Assembly (NCBI GenBank): GCA_024235875.1
Contig: JACKLP010000004.1
Location: 62,001 to 126,000 of the forward strand
Source: Burkholderiaceae bacterium
GTDB lineage: Bacteria; Pseudomonadota; Gammaproteobacteria; Burkholderiales; Burkholderiaceae_E
DNA: 64,000 nucleotides
Reading direction: 5' to 3'
The notes under the pieces: generated by a model
Seen by the model: only the letters and a program-made list of their open reading frames with translations
Databases searched by the model: none
Told to the model about the DNA's origin: nothing
Translations under genes and position numbers: made by a program
Shown here: positions 16,969 through 25,647 of the stretch, piece by piece
Layout of the letters: every line of letters starts with the position of its first letter
Numbering within the stretch: the stretch's first letter is position 1

Positions 16969-18180
16969 TCATCGAATGGCCCGGTCGGCCGCGGCACGTT
17001 CGCGACGCGACCAGGCGATCGCCAGCGGGCCGCACAGGATGCCGGCCGCCAGCACGCTGAATCCGGCCAGCCAGGCCGCGGGTCGGTCGGCGCCGCCGGC
17101 GGCGTCGAGCGCGGCGCCGACCAGCCAGCCGGCAAAGGCGGACACGCCGAAGCCGATCATCGAGTGCATCGCCATCGTCGCGCCGCGCATGCCCGGTGCC
17201 GCCGCCGCGCTCATGCCCGCCGTCAGCGAGCCCGAGTCGGCCGGCACGGTCAGTGCATAGAGCAACACCAGCGCGAGCAGCATCGATGCCGGGCCGCCCG
17301 CCAGCAGGCCGATGGCGACGGCGGTCGCCGCCGACAGCAGCTGGATCGTGACGATCGCACGATGTCGGCCGAAGCGGATCGACAATTCGTTGCCGCCGAT
17401 GCTGGCGGGCATGGCCAGCAGCGACACCAGGACGCTCACGGTGACCGGCTCGAGCCATGCCGAGCCACCGGCACGTGCCACGACGAAGCTCCAGAACGCG
17501 ACGATCCAGGTGCGCATGCCATAGAGCTCGAAGCAATGGGCCCCGTAGCCCAGGATGTAGCCCATCGCGGTGCGATTGCGCAGCACCGGCCGGAAGTCGA
17601 GCAGGCGGCCGGCGCTCGGCCGCGTCTCGTGCGGCTGCATCCGCCAGGCGGTCCACACCATGGCCAGCGGTCCGAGCCCCGTGATCACGAACGCCCAGCG
17701 CCAGCCCAGCGCGTCGGCGACGAGTTGCGACACCAGGAATGACAGGCCGACGCCGGCCGAGAAGCTGGACGTGTAGTAGGTGATCGCGCGGGAGTTCTCG
17801 CCGGGCGGCTGGCGGTCGGTGAGGGCCTTCAGGCCGGGCATGTAGGCGCCTGCAAAGCCCAGGCCGGCCAGGAACCAGCACAGCGAGGCCGACGCCAAGC
17901 CGTCGGCAAAAAGCGCGAAGGCCTGGGTGGCCAGCGCGCTGGCCAGCGAGCCCCACATCAGGATGCGGCGGGCATCGAGCCGGTCGGCCAGTGAACTGAG
18001 CACCGGCACCGCGAGCATGTATCCGGCCGCGTAGGCGCTCGCCATCAGTCCGGCCTCGGCGTTCGACAGGCCCCACAACGGAATCAGGTGGGCGACCATC
18101 ACGGCGGGCACCACCACGTGGGGCAGCAGGTTGCCCACCTGTCCGATGCACATGGCGATGATCAGCGTGCGGCCCTGCAT
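16969..18180 (-). CDS. MFS transporter
   Basis: 403 residues with about 12 hydrophobic segments. The loop 2-3 motif appears as SLADRLDARR, with MSAAAAPGMRGATMAM in the C-terminal half. It is a major facilitator permease of unknown substrate. The start at 18180 gives MQGRTLIIAMCIGQVGN, which fits the first helix; the frame stays open upstream to 19131 but that part overlaps the divergent isomerase gene and is not coding. Divergent transcription with the sugar-isomerase-like gene 87 bases away suggests a shared regulatory region. Confidence 0.88.
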   Translation of the reverse strand: MQGRTLIIAMCIGQVGNLLPHVVVPAVMVAHLIPLWGLSNAEAGLMASAYAAGYMLAVPVLSSLADRLDARRILMWGSLASALATQAFALFADGLASASLCWFLAGLGFAGAYMPGLKALTDRQPPGENSRAITYYTSSFSAGVGLSFLVSQLVADALGWRWAFVITGLGPLAMVWTAWRMQPHETRPSAGRLLDFRPVLRNRTAMGYILGYGAHCFELYGMRTWIVAFWSFVVARAGGSAWLEPVTVSVLVSLLAMPASIGGNELSIRFGRHRAIVTIQLLSAATAVAIGLLAGGPASMLLALVLLYALTVPADSGSLTAGMSAAAAPGMRGATMAMHSMIGFGVSAFAGWLVGAALDAAGGADRPAAWLAGFSVLAAGILCGPLAIAWSRRERAAADRAIR

Positions 18181-18267
18181 GTTTGCGCGGCGTGCGTGTC
18201 GGCGTGTGTTGTCGTCTGCGGACAGCGTACCATCGACGCGAGCGCCGCCACCGGCGCAGGAGATCCG

Positions 18268-19146
18268 ATGTCCCGAACATTCGAGCCCGATCCCGCCCGC
18301 CTGTCCTTGAATTCGGCCACGCTGCGCGACCAGTGGACGCTCGCGGAACTGATCGAAGCCTGTGCCCGCCATGACATCGGCGCGATCTCGCCGTGGCGCG
18401 ACAAGCTCGACGAGCTCGGCGTGGCCCGCGCCGCTGCGATGATTCGCGCGCACGAGCTGACGGTGACCGGGCTGTGCCGTGGTGGCGTGTTCCCGGCGGC
18501 AGACGCGGCCGGCCGGCGCGCGGCGATCGACGACAACCGGCGCGCGATCGACGACGCGGCCGCGATCGGGGCGCGCTGCCTGATCCTGATCGCTGGCGGC
18601 CTGCCGCCGGGCTCGCGCGATCTCGTCGGGGCCCGCGCGATGGTGCGCGACGGCCTGGCCGAGATTCTCGGGCATGCGCGCTCGGCGGGCGTGCCACTCG
18701 CGCTCGAGCCCTTGCATCCGATGTATTGCGCCGATCGCGCCTGCGTGAACACACTCGACCAGGCGCTCGACCTGTGCGACGAGATCGATCCCGACGGGCG
18801 CGTGCCCGATCGTAGCGGCCACGCGCCCAAGGCCGCGCTCGGCGTTGCCGTCGATGCCTATCATGTGTGGTGGGATCCGAACCACCCGGCCGCGATTCGG
18901 CGCGCCGGTGCCCATCGCCTGCTCGGCTTTCACCTGTGCGACTGGCTGGTTCCGACCACCGACCTGCTGCTCGATCGCGGCATGATGGGAGACGGCGTGA
19001 TCGACCTGCCCGCCTTGCGCGAACATGTCTACGGCGCCGGCTATGATGGCTTCGACGAAGTCGAGATCCTGTCCACGCGCTGGTGGGCGGTCGATGGCGA
19101 CGAGGTGGTGCGCACCGTCAAGACCCGCCACTTGCGCTGCACCTGA
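18268..19146 (+). CDS. Sugar phosphate isomerase/epimerase-like TIM barrel protein
   Basis: 292 residues, xylose-isomerase-like (AP endonuclease 2) fold. Metal-ligand positions are visible in the strands LALEPLHPMY (Glu), VAVDAYHVWWDPN (Asp, His), GFHLCDW (His) and DEVEILS (Glu). Members catalyse isomerisation or dehydration of sugars, inosose or related acids. The chosen ATG has AGGAGA seven bases upstream; the frame upstream lacks coding character. The adjacent divergent MFS gene could import its substrate. Exact function unknown. Confidence 0.88.
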   Translation: MSRTFEPDPARLSLNSATLRDQWTLAELIEACARHDIGAISPWRDKLDELGVARAAAMIRAHELTVTGLCRGGVFPAADAAGRRAAIDDNRRAIDDAAAIGARCLILIAGGLPPGSRDLVGARAMVRDGLAEILGHARSAGVPLALEPLHPMYCADRACVNTLDQALDLCDEIDPDGRVPDRSGHAPKAALGVAVDAYHVWWDPNHPAAIRRAGAHRLLGFHLCDWLVPTTDLLLDRGMMGDGVIDLPALREHVYGAGYDGFDEVEILSTRWWAVDGDEVVRTVKTRHLRCT

Positions 19147-19269
19147 GCGCTTGCCCCGCGCCTTGTCCGGCCCCGGTTTGGGATCGTGAGAGCATAGGGG
19201 CGCTGGCGCCTGCAGCGCTCGTAGGTCGCGCCGGTCGAGTCACAAAGCACGAAGGAGGCAGTTCATACC

Positions 19270-20163
19270 ATGCCGAGCATCGATAGCAGCGGTGTGCGCA
19301 TCCACTACGAGACCGCGGGCGACGGCTATCCCGTCGTCTTCCTGCACGAGTTGTGCGCCGACTGGCGCTTCTGGGAAGACCAGATGCGCTTCTTCGCGCG
19401 CGACTATCGATGCGTGGCCTACAACGCGCGCGGCTATCCGCCGTCGGACGTGCCGGCAGCCGACGCCGACTATGCGTGGGAGCGCCAGGTCGATGACCTC
19501 GTGGCCGTCATGGATGGGCTGGGGATCGCCCGAGCCCATCTCGTGGGCCTGAGCATGGGCTCGTATACGGCCTTGCAGTTCGCGCTGCGGGCCCCGCAAC
19601 GGGTCAGTGCGCTGGTGTTCACCAGCGGCGGTTCAGGCTCGGTGCCGCCGGGAGCGCCGATGCAGACCGCCGACATGCAGGCGCGTGCCGATGCCGTGGC
19701 CCGCGACGGCATGAAGCAGGCAGCGCCGCTGATGGCCGCCGGTCCGACCCGGGTCCAGTTGCTGAACAAGGATCCGATCGGTGGCGGGGTGGCGATGGAG
19801 CGGCTGGCCGAGCATTCGACCGAGGGCACCGCGCGCACGATGCGAAATTTCCAGGCGCTGCGCCCGTCGCTGTATGGCTTCGAGGCTGAACTCCGGCGTC
19901 TCGACGTACCGGCGCTGCTCGTGGTCGGCGACGAGGACGATCCGGTCATCGACTTGAACCTGTTCCTCAAGCGCACGATGCCGCGCGCCGGCTTATGGAT
20001 CCTGCCGCGCACCGGGCACCCGGTGAATCTCGAGGAACCGGGCGAGTACAACCGTGGCCTGGCGACCTTCTTCGCGCAGGTCGAACGCGGCGGCTGGGGG
20101 CCGCGCGATCCGCGGGCGGCGCCCGGTGGCGCGGCGATTCGTGTCCCCGGCATCAAGGACTGA
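19270..20163 (+). CDS. Alpha/beta fold hydrolase
   Basis: 297 residues. It has the oxyanion region VVFLHELCADWRFWEDQM, nucleophile elbow GLSMGS (Ser about 98), acid in GDEDDPVI and His in RTGHPVNLEEP. It resembles the 3-oxoadipate enol-lactonase or esterase type of cytosolic hydrolases. AAGGAGG precedes the start. Its stop overlaps the next start as TGATG, so the next gene is probably translationally coupled. Substrate unknown. Confidence 0.9.
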   Translation: MPSIDSSGVRIHYETAGDGYPVVFLHELCADWRFWEDQMRFFARDYRCVAYNARGYPPSDVPAADADYAWERQVDDLVAVMDGLGIARAHLVGLSMGSYTALQFALRAPQRVSALVFTSGGSGSVPPGAPMQTADMQARADAVARDGMKQAAPLMAAGPTRVQLLNKDPIGGGVAMERLAEHSTEGTARTMRNFQALRPSLYGFEAELRRLDVPALLVVGDEDDPVIDLNLFLKRTMPRAGLWILPRTGHPVNLEEPGEYNRGLATFFAQVERGGWGPRDPRAAPGGAAIRVPGIKD

Positions 20164-21053
20164 TGACGATGACTGAAGCCGATGCCGGCAGCAACGCCGC
20201 GAACCCCTCGGATGCCTCCGCCTGGGTGGCCGGTCGCGAGGATTCGCTCGAGGGCGCGTATTTCCACACCGACGACGGCCACTGGTTCGAGCCCACCGCT
20301 CACTGCCGGGGGCCATGGGATGTCGACGGGTGCCATGCCGGGCCCCCGAGCGGCCTGCTGGCACGCTCGATGGAGCGCGCAATCGATGCGTCGCTGCGCT
20401 CGGCCGGGAATCACCAACGCCTGGTGCGGCTCACGGTCGATCTGATCCGACCGATACCGATGGCCGGGTTCCGGGTCGAGGCCGAGGTGGTGCGCGCCGG
20501 TCGATCGGTGTCGACGCTGCGCGCCGTGATTCGGGACGGCAATGGTCGCGAGCGGGTCACGGCGACCGGGCTCGCCCTTCGCAACGACCGCAACCATCCG
20601 CTGCCGACCATCGACGAGCGCCTCTATCACCCCGAAGAGGCCGATCCGGGCGGCTTTCCGCTGACCCGGGCCATGCACGACCAGCCCGGCTTCGTGGGAT
20701 CGGTGGCGCTGCGCTACCCTCCTGGTGAGACCACCGCGCCCGGGCCCACGGCGGTCTGGATGAAGACGGTGCCCTTGATCGAGGGCGAGGCCCCGTCGCC
20801 CTTCCAGCGCATCTGCCCGTTGGCCGACTGCGGCAATGCGTTCTCGCGCAATGCCGAGCCCTGGGACGTCGGCTTCGTGAATCCCGACCTCACGATCGTC
20901 CTGCACCGTCCGCCCGATGGCGAGTGGCTGGGTTCGAGCAGCGCCTCGTACTGGCAGCCCGACGGGACGGGCCTGGCGCAGGCCGAGTTGTTCGATCGGC
21001 ATGGGCCGGTGGGCATGGCCTTGCAGACACTGCTGCTGTCGCCGCGCGACTGA
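20163..21053 (+). CDS. Thioesterase-like (double hotdog) protein
   Basis: 296 residues. The segment W-D-V-D-G-C-HAGPPSGLLAR, followed by RLTVDLIRPIPMAGFRVE and a second half ending ASYWQPDGTGLAQAELFDRHGPVGMALQTLLL, is the pattern of acyl-CoA thioesterase-like (TesB-type, DUF-class) double hotdog proteins. The expected role is hydrolysis of an acyl-CoA thioester. It starts within the stop of the upstream alpha/beta hydrolase gene (TGATG), so both are likely one unit acting on the same acyl compounds. Confidence 0.85.
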   Translation: MTMTEADAGSNAANPSDASAWVAGREDSLEGAYFHTDDGHWFEPTAHCRGPWDVDGCHAGPPSGLLARSMERAIDASLRSAGNHQRLVRLTVDLIRPIPMAGFRVEAEVVRAGRSVSTLRAVIRDGNGRERVTATGLALRNDRNHPLPTIDERLYHPEEADPGGFPLTRAMHDQPGFVGSVALRYPPGETTAPGPTAVWMKTVPLIEGEAPSPFQRICPLADCGNAFSRNAEPWDVGFVNPDLTIVLHRPPDGEWLGSSSASYWQPDGTGLAQAELFDRHGPVGMALQTLLLSPRD

Positions 21054-21125
21054 GCCCGGTGCGCGTACGGCCCGGCGTGCCGGAGCCGACGCGGGTGCTT
21101 GTTCGGGTGCGTGTTCCGGTTCAGG

Positions 21126-21683
21126 TCAGGGTTCGGTGCGGGATCGGATGCGCCGTCGGGTTTCCGCTCGATCTTCGTTGGTGCCGTCGGTGCGACCATC
21201 GCTGCCGACCAGCTTGCCCAGCAAGTAGGTGAGCGACTCGCGCTCGTCGGCGCTGAGGCCTTGGCCGAGATCCCGGTCCTGCGCCGACAGGCGCCGCCGT
21301 AGGCCCGTCATGCGCGCGCGGGCGCGCGGCGTCAGGTGCAGCGCCTTGCTGCGCCGGTCGGGCCCGCGCCGGGCTTCGATCAGGCCGCCGGCCTCCAGCT
21401 GACGCAGCAGCGTGGACAGGTTCGAGGTCTCGACCACCATGGCGCGCGCCAGCGTGGCCGGCCGGATCCCCGGGTTGCGATCGATGAGTTCGAGCGCCGT
21501 CAGGCGGGCCGGCGTAATGCCCGTGCCCGCGAAGCGGCGCGCGAATGTCTGCAACATCGCGACCTCGGCAAGGCGCAGCTGGTAGCCGATCGCATCGCGC
21601 AGCATACCGTAGTCGATCGGGGGGGTATCCGGATCCCCCGTCGGGATCGGACGCGTGTCGGGCCTGCCGGCCGGGCCTTCCAT
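21126..21683 (-). CDS. MarR family transcriptional regulator
   Basis: 185 residues with a central winged helix-turn-helix of the MarR family. The recognition region is RPATLARAMVVETSNLSTLL, and the wing is LIEARRGPDRRSKALHLT. The C-terminal tail (about 25 residues) is charged and probably disordered. It is divergent from the acyl-CoA ligase gene across about 200 bases containing an AT-rich dyad, so it probably represses that gene and itself and is released by an aromatic or acyl-CoA ligand (family knowledge plus inference). Confidence 0.9.
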   Translation of the reverse strand: MEGPAGRPDTRPIPTGDPDTPPIDYGMLRDAIGYQLRLAEVAMLQTFARRFAGTGITPARLTALELIDRNPGIRPATLARAMVVETSNLSTLLRQLEAGGLIEARRGPDRRSKALHLTPRARARMTGLRRRLSAQDRDLGQGLSADERESLTYLLGKLVGSDGRTDGTNEDRAETRRRIRSRTEP

Positions 21684-21717
21684 GTCGGTTCTTCTCCGCT
21701 TGCCACTGGAGGATCGA

Positions 21718-21747
21718 ATTGCTATAAATCATAAGTATTGTCGCAAT
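21718..21747. promoter_or_regulatory. AT-rich imperfect dyad, probable MarR operator
   Basis: A 30-base imperfect palindrome with ends ATTGC and GCAAT and 10 of 15 paired positions symmetrical. It lies between the divergent MarR gene and the acyl-CoA ligase gene and stands out as AT-rich in a GC-rich background, as expected for a promoter and operator. Confidence 0.5.
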
Positions 21748-21879
21748 GGCAAGTCGCGCCGCAGCAAGGCGCCGGATTCCCGCGCGCGTCCCGGCGCAAG
21801 GTTTTCGGCCTGGCCGGCACAAGCCAGATCGCCAAGCGCGCCCCTTGTCCGGGCTCGAAGGGCGGCACGGAGGAGCTCG

Positions 21880-23373
21880 ATGAATCTCGCCTCGTATCTG
21901 CAAGCGCAGGCCGGCCAACGGCCGACCCACCCGATGATCCGCTTCGAGGGCCGGACATACACCTATGCCGATGTCCAGGACGAGGTGGTGCGCCTGTCGG
22001 CGGCTTTGGCCGATGCCGGCGTGCGCAAGGGCGACCGGGTCGCCTTGTTCCTGCCGAACGTGCCCGAGTTCGCGATCACCTACTACGCGGCGCAGCGCAT
22101 CGGCGCGATCACGGTGACCATCAACGCGATCTTCAAGACCGAGGAGGTCCGCTTCCTGCTCGACGATTCCGGCTCCAAGGTCGTGTTCACGGTCGCCGAG
22201 CTCGCCCAGTACGTGCCGGCCGACTGCCCGGCGCTGGAGCACTGCATCCGGGTCGACGCGCCCGGCAACGAGCCCGATTCGCTTGGTGCCTGGCTCGCCC
22301 GCGAGGCGACGCCGGTCCACATGGCCGAATGCGCGCCCGAGGATCCGGCCGCGCTGCTGTATTCGTCTGGCACCACCGGCTTCCCCAAGGGCGTCACGCT
22401 CACGCAGCGCAACATCCACTCGAACATTCCGCTCTCGGCCAGGTACTCCGGCTACGTCCCCGAGGACAAGCTCGCCGTTTTCCTGCCGCTGTTCCACGTC
22501 TACGGCCAGAACTACCTGATGAACGCCGGCGTGCTCGCCGGCGTCACGCTGGTGATGTTCCGCCGCTTCGTGCCCGACCTCGTGCTGGGCGCGATCGCCA
22601 GGGAGCGCATCACGATGTTCTTCGGCGTGCCGACCATCTTCATCGGCGTGCTGGCCATGGACCTCTCCGGCTACGACCTCTCGTCGCTGCGCTACGAGAT
22701 GTCGGCGGCCGCCACGATGCCCGAGGAGATCTCGCGCCGATGGCACGAGAAATTCGGCCGGCGCATCTTCGAGGGCTACGGCCTCACCGAGTGCTCTCCG
22801 TTCGCCTGCTACAACGACTTGCACGAGCATCGCTTCGGCTCGGTCGGGCGGGCGGTCGAAGGCTTCGAGCTGGCCATCTTCGACGAGAACGACCAGGAAG
22901 TGCCGCGCGGCACCTGGGGCGAGATCGCGATCCGCGGCGAAGGCGTGATGGCCGGCTACTGGGGCCGGCCCGACGACACCGCGCGGGCGCTGCGTGGCGG
23001 CTGGCTGCACAGCGGCGACATCGGTCGCATGGACGACGACGGCTATGTGTTCATCGTCGACCGGGTCAAGGACATGATCAATGTCTCGGGCTTCAAGGTC
23101 TGGCCGGCCGAGGTGGAGCAATACCTGTACAAGCTGCCGCAGGTGCAGGAGGTCGCGGTCTACGGCATACCGCACGCGGAAAAGGGCGAGCAGGTCGTGG
23201 TCGCCGTGGTCGCCAAGCCGGGCCAGGCGATCACCGCCGACGAGGTGCTCGCGTACTGCCGCGACAACATCGCCGCCTACAAGGTGCCGGCGCGGGTCGA
23301 CGTCGTCTCGGAGTTGCCCAAGAGCGCCACCGGCAAGATCCTGAAACGAGTGCTGCGCGACGCGGCCTCGTAG
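21880..23373 (+). CDS. Acyl-CoA ligase (AMP-binding family)
   Basis: 497 residues, complete ANL-family enzyme. Motifs are YSSGTTGFPKG (phosphate loop), YGLTECSP, SGDIGRMDDDGY and the C-terminal lysine loop KSATGKILKR. It activates a carboxylic acid as acyl-AMP and then acyl-CoA. The ATG at 21880 follows AGGAG by five bases; frame upstream is not coding-like. A strong hairpin terminator follows. Regulation by the divergent MarR gene is likely. Similarity in layout to long-chain or aromatic acid ligases does not settle the substrate. Confidence 0.93.
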   Translation: MNLASYLQAQAGQRPTHPMIRFEGRTYTYADVQDEVVRLSAALADAGVRKGDRVALFLPNVPEFAITYYAAQRIGAITVTINAIFKTEEVRFLLDDSGSKVVFTVAELAQYVPADCPALEHCIRVDAPGNEPDSLGAWLAREATPVHMAECAPEDPAALLYSSGTTGFPKGVTLTQRNIHSNIPLSARYSGYVPEDKLAVFLPLFHVYGQNYLMNAGVLAGVTLVMFRRFVPDLVLGAIARERITMFFGVPTIFIGVLAMDLSGYDLSSLRYEMSAAATMPEEISRRWHEKFGRRIFEGYGLTECSPFACYNDLHEHRFGSVGRAVEGFELAIFDENDQEVPRGTWGEIAIRGEGVMAGYWGRPDDTARALRGGWLHSGDIGRMDDDGYVFIVDRVKDMINVSGFKVWPAEVEQYLYKLPQVQEVAVYGIPHAEKGEQVVVAVVAKPGQAITADEVLAYCRDNIAAYKVPARVDVVSELPKSATGKILKRVLRDAAS

Positions 23374-23427
23374 GACTCGGGCGCACGACTCGATTGTCGA
23401 CCGGGGGGCCGGCCGCCCCGGTGTCCC

Positions 23428-23461
23428 AAAGGCGACCACCCAATATCGGGTGGTCGCTTTG
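23428..23461 (+). terminator. Rho-independent terminator after the acyl-CoA ligase gene
   Basis: A perfect 10-bp stem GCGACCACCC / GGGTGGTCGC at 23432-23441 and 23448-23457 with a six-base loop AATATC, preceded by AAA and followed by TTT. The T tract is short. Confidence 0.8.
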
Positions 23462-23615
23462 CTTGGCGAATGCGCTGGAAGGCTCGCCACTCCGCGCGCT
23501 CTCGAAATCCGGAACTTCGACCGCGGCCAAGGGCGTCGCGGTCGCCTCGCGGTCCCCCTATGCTTGCGCGATTGCTCCTGACGGTAACCCGCGAACGCAG
23601 ACCGGAGACCTCGCA

Positions 23616-24578
23616 ATGACCACCGTATTCCAGGATCGAGCCATCACCGACGACGAGCGTCGTCGTCGCCTCTACGACGGCGACCTGTTCGTCTATTCGC
23701 CCCTTGCGGCCTCGCTGAAGCTCGTCGAGCTGGCTCGCTCGATGATCGAGGACGCGTTCGGAGGAAAGGACCCCGAGACCGCCCAGTTCCACTATCCCGT
23801 CGAGGAATACGCGGCGATCCTCTCGAGGCTCAAGCCGGCATTCATCCACCACCCGGATTGCAAGAAGCTGCTGCCCGAGATCCTGGTCTCGCTCGGCTGC
23901 GACCCCGAGGCCGTGCACTTCGATGTGCCGCGCATGCGCAGCTCGACCAGTCACGGCTACCTGACCACCGGTATCGCCTACGCCTTCCATCCGCACCGCG
24001 ATACCTGGTATTCGGCGCCGATGTGCCAGATCAACTGGTGGCTGCCGATCTACGAGCTCGATGCGGCCAATGGCCTGGTGTTCTATCCGCGCTACCACCG
24101 CGAGCCGGTGCGCAACGATTCCCATGTCTACGACTACCAGAACTGGAACAGGACGTCCCGTTTCAGCGCGGGCCAACACATCGGCAAGGACACGCGCAAA
24201 CAGCCCCATCCACGCCAGGCACTGGACCTGACGAACGAGATCGTCATCGTGCCGCCGGTCGGTGGCTTGGTCGTGTTCTCGGCCGCCCAGCTCCACGGCT
24301 CGATCGCCAACCAGAGCGGGCGTACCCGCTTCAGCATCGATTTCCGGACCGTCCATGCCGGCGACGCCGAGGCGCTCCAGGGGGCCCGCAACATCGACAG
24401 CTTCTGCACCGGTTCGGCCATGTACGACTATCTGCGCTGCGCCGACCTTGGGCACCTGTCCGATTCCATCCTGGCGCAGTACGAGGCGGGGCCGCCGCTC
24501 AAGCCCGCCGATCCGAGCTATTCGGCTCGCGAGCCCGAGGCAACGGCCGGCGACGGCGAGGCGGCGGCGATCGCTTGA
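23616..24578 (+). CDS. Fe(II)/2-oxoglutarate-type dioxygenase-like protein
   Basis: 320 residues. The iron ligands can be read as HPHRDTW (His-x-Asp, around residue 128) and the distal His in QLHGSIANQSGRTRFSIDFR with the Arg that binds 2-oxoglutarate. This is the double-stranded beta-helix arrangement of phytanoyl-CoA or PhyH-like dioxygenases. The N- and C-termini look soluble. Substrate unknown; the next gene is a second 2-oxoglutarate dioxygenase of a different subfamily, suggesting successive oxidations. Confidence 0.75.
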   Translation: MTTVFQDRAITDDERRRRLYDGDLFVYSPLAASLKLVELARSMIEDAFGGKDPETAQFHYPVEEYAAILSRLKPAFIHHPDCKKLLPEILVSLGCDPEAVHFDVPRMRSSTSHGYLTTGIAYAFHPHRDTWYSAPMCQINWWLPIYELDAANGLVFYPRYHREPVRNDSHVYDYQNWNRTSRFSAGQHIGKDTRKQPHPRQALDLTNEIVIVPPVGGLVVFSAAQLHGSIANQSGRTRFSIDFRTVHAGDAEALQGARNIDSFCTGSAMYDYLRCADLGHLSDSILAQYEAGPPLKPADPSYSAREPEATAGDGEAAAIA

Positions 24579-24643
24579 TTGCCGCGGCTTGCGCCGCTCG
24601 AGCCCCGTCGTATCCTTGCGCGACACACTGCCGGGAGACGTCG

Positions 24644-25537
24644 ATGCAAGCCAGCCGAAGCGAGGCGCAACAAGTGCTGCCATCCCAATCGACATTGCGC
24701 GCCGTCGGCCTGGAGATCCGGCCGATCACACCGACCTTCGGCGCCGAGGTGCGCGGCATCGACCTCGCTCACGGCTTCGATGCGCGCCAGTTCGCGGCGA
24801 TTCACCAGGCATTCCTGCGCTACCAGGTCCTGGTCTTCAAGGACCAGTCGCCGATGGCGCCCGCGGCCCAGATCGCGTTCGGTCGGCGCTTTGGCGAGCT
24901 GCACGCGCATCCCGCGGCCCCTACGCATCCCGATCATCCCGAGATCTTCGTCATCCACACCCATCGCGACTCGAAGATCGCCAACGGCAACCTATGGCAC
25001 TCCGATGTGTCCTGCGACGAGTGCCCGCCGATGGCCACGATGCTGCAACTGCACCTGCTGCCGCCATCGGGGGGCGACACTCTGTTCGCGAGCATGTACG
25101 CGGCCTACGAGCGCCTGTCCGATCCGATGAAGGGGTTCCTGGCCGGGCTGACCGCGCGACACGAATCGGAGCATGTCTATCGCGGCCGCTACGCCGATCG
25201 CGGCGTCGACGACACCGGCCGCGTGTTCCCGGCCAGCAGCCACCCGGTCGTGCGCACCCACCCCGAGACCGGTCGCCAGGCGCTGTTCGTGAACCCGGCC
25301 TTCACGACCCGCATCGAAGGCTTGCGGGGGCGCGAGTCGCGCCTGTTGCTCGACTATCTGTTCGGCCTCGTCGCGGACCCGAACCTCCAGATCCGCCAGC
25401 GTTGGGAGGTGAATGACGTCGTGCTCTGGGACAACCGCTGCACCCAGCACTACGCGCTGTGGGACTACTGGCCGCACGAGCGGCGCGGCCACCGGGTCAC
25501 GATCGAGGGCAACCGGCCGTTTCATCGCGCACAATAG
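24644..25537 (+). CDS. TauD/TfdA family 2-oxoglutarate dioxygenase
   Basis: 297 residues. The metal triad is WHSDVS (His-x-Asp) and the distal His in NRCTQHYALWDY, with Arg in RRGHRVTIEG for 2-oxoglutarate. N-terminal text EIRPITPTFGAEVRGIDL is typical of taurine or 2,4-D dioxygenases. The ATG at 24644 has GGGAG seven bases upstream. It hydroxylates an acid or sulfonate; which one is not clear. It belongs to a run of oxygenases (dioxygenase, P450, flavin hydroxylase). Confidence 0.93.
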   Translation: MQASRSEAQQVLPSQSTLRAVGLEIRPITPTFGAEVRGIDLAHGFDARQFAAIHQAFLRYQVLVFKDQSPMAPAAQIAFGRRFGELHAHPAAPTHPDHPEIFVIHTHRDSKIANGNLWHSDVSCDECPPMATMLQLHLLPPSGGDTLFASMYAAYERLSDPMKGFLAGLTARHESEHVYRGRYADRGVDDTGRVFPASSHPVVRTHPETGRQALFVNPAFTTRIEGLRGRESRLLLDYLFGLVADPNLQIRQRWEVNDVVLWDNRCTQHYALWDYWPHERRGHRVTIEGNRPFHRAQ

Positions 25538-25647
25538 GCGCGTTGCCGACGGGCGTGTGTGCCGGGTGCCAGGTCGCGGCGGCCGGCATGGCTGTTTCGG
25601 TGACGACAATGCCAACCACCAGGGCGCGAATCCCGAGGAGACTGCGC

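Noticed and set aside
21121..23616. An 831-codon minus-strand frame opposite the acyl-CoA ligase gene
   Set aside because: Lacks any domain and overlaps a complete ANL enzyme and a MarR gene; composition artefact.
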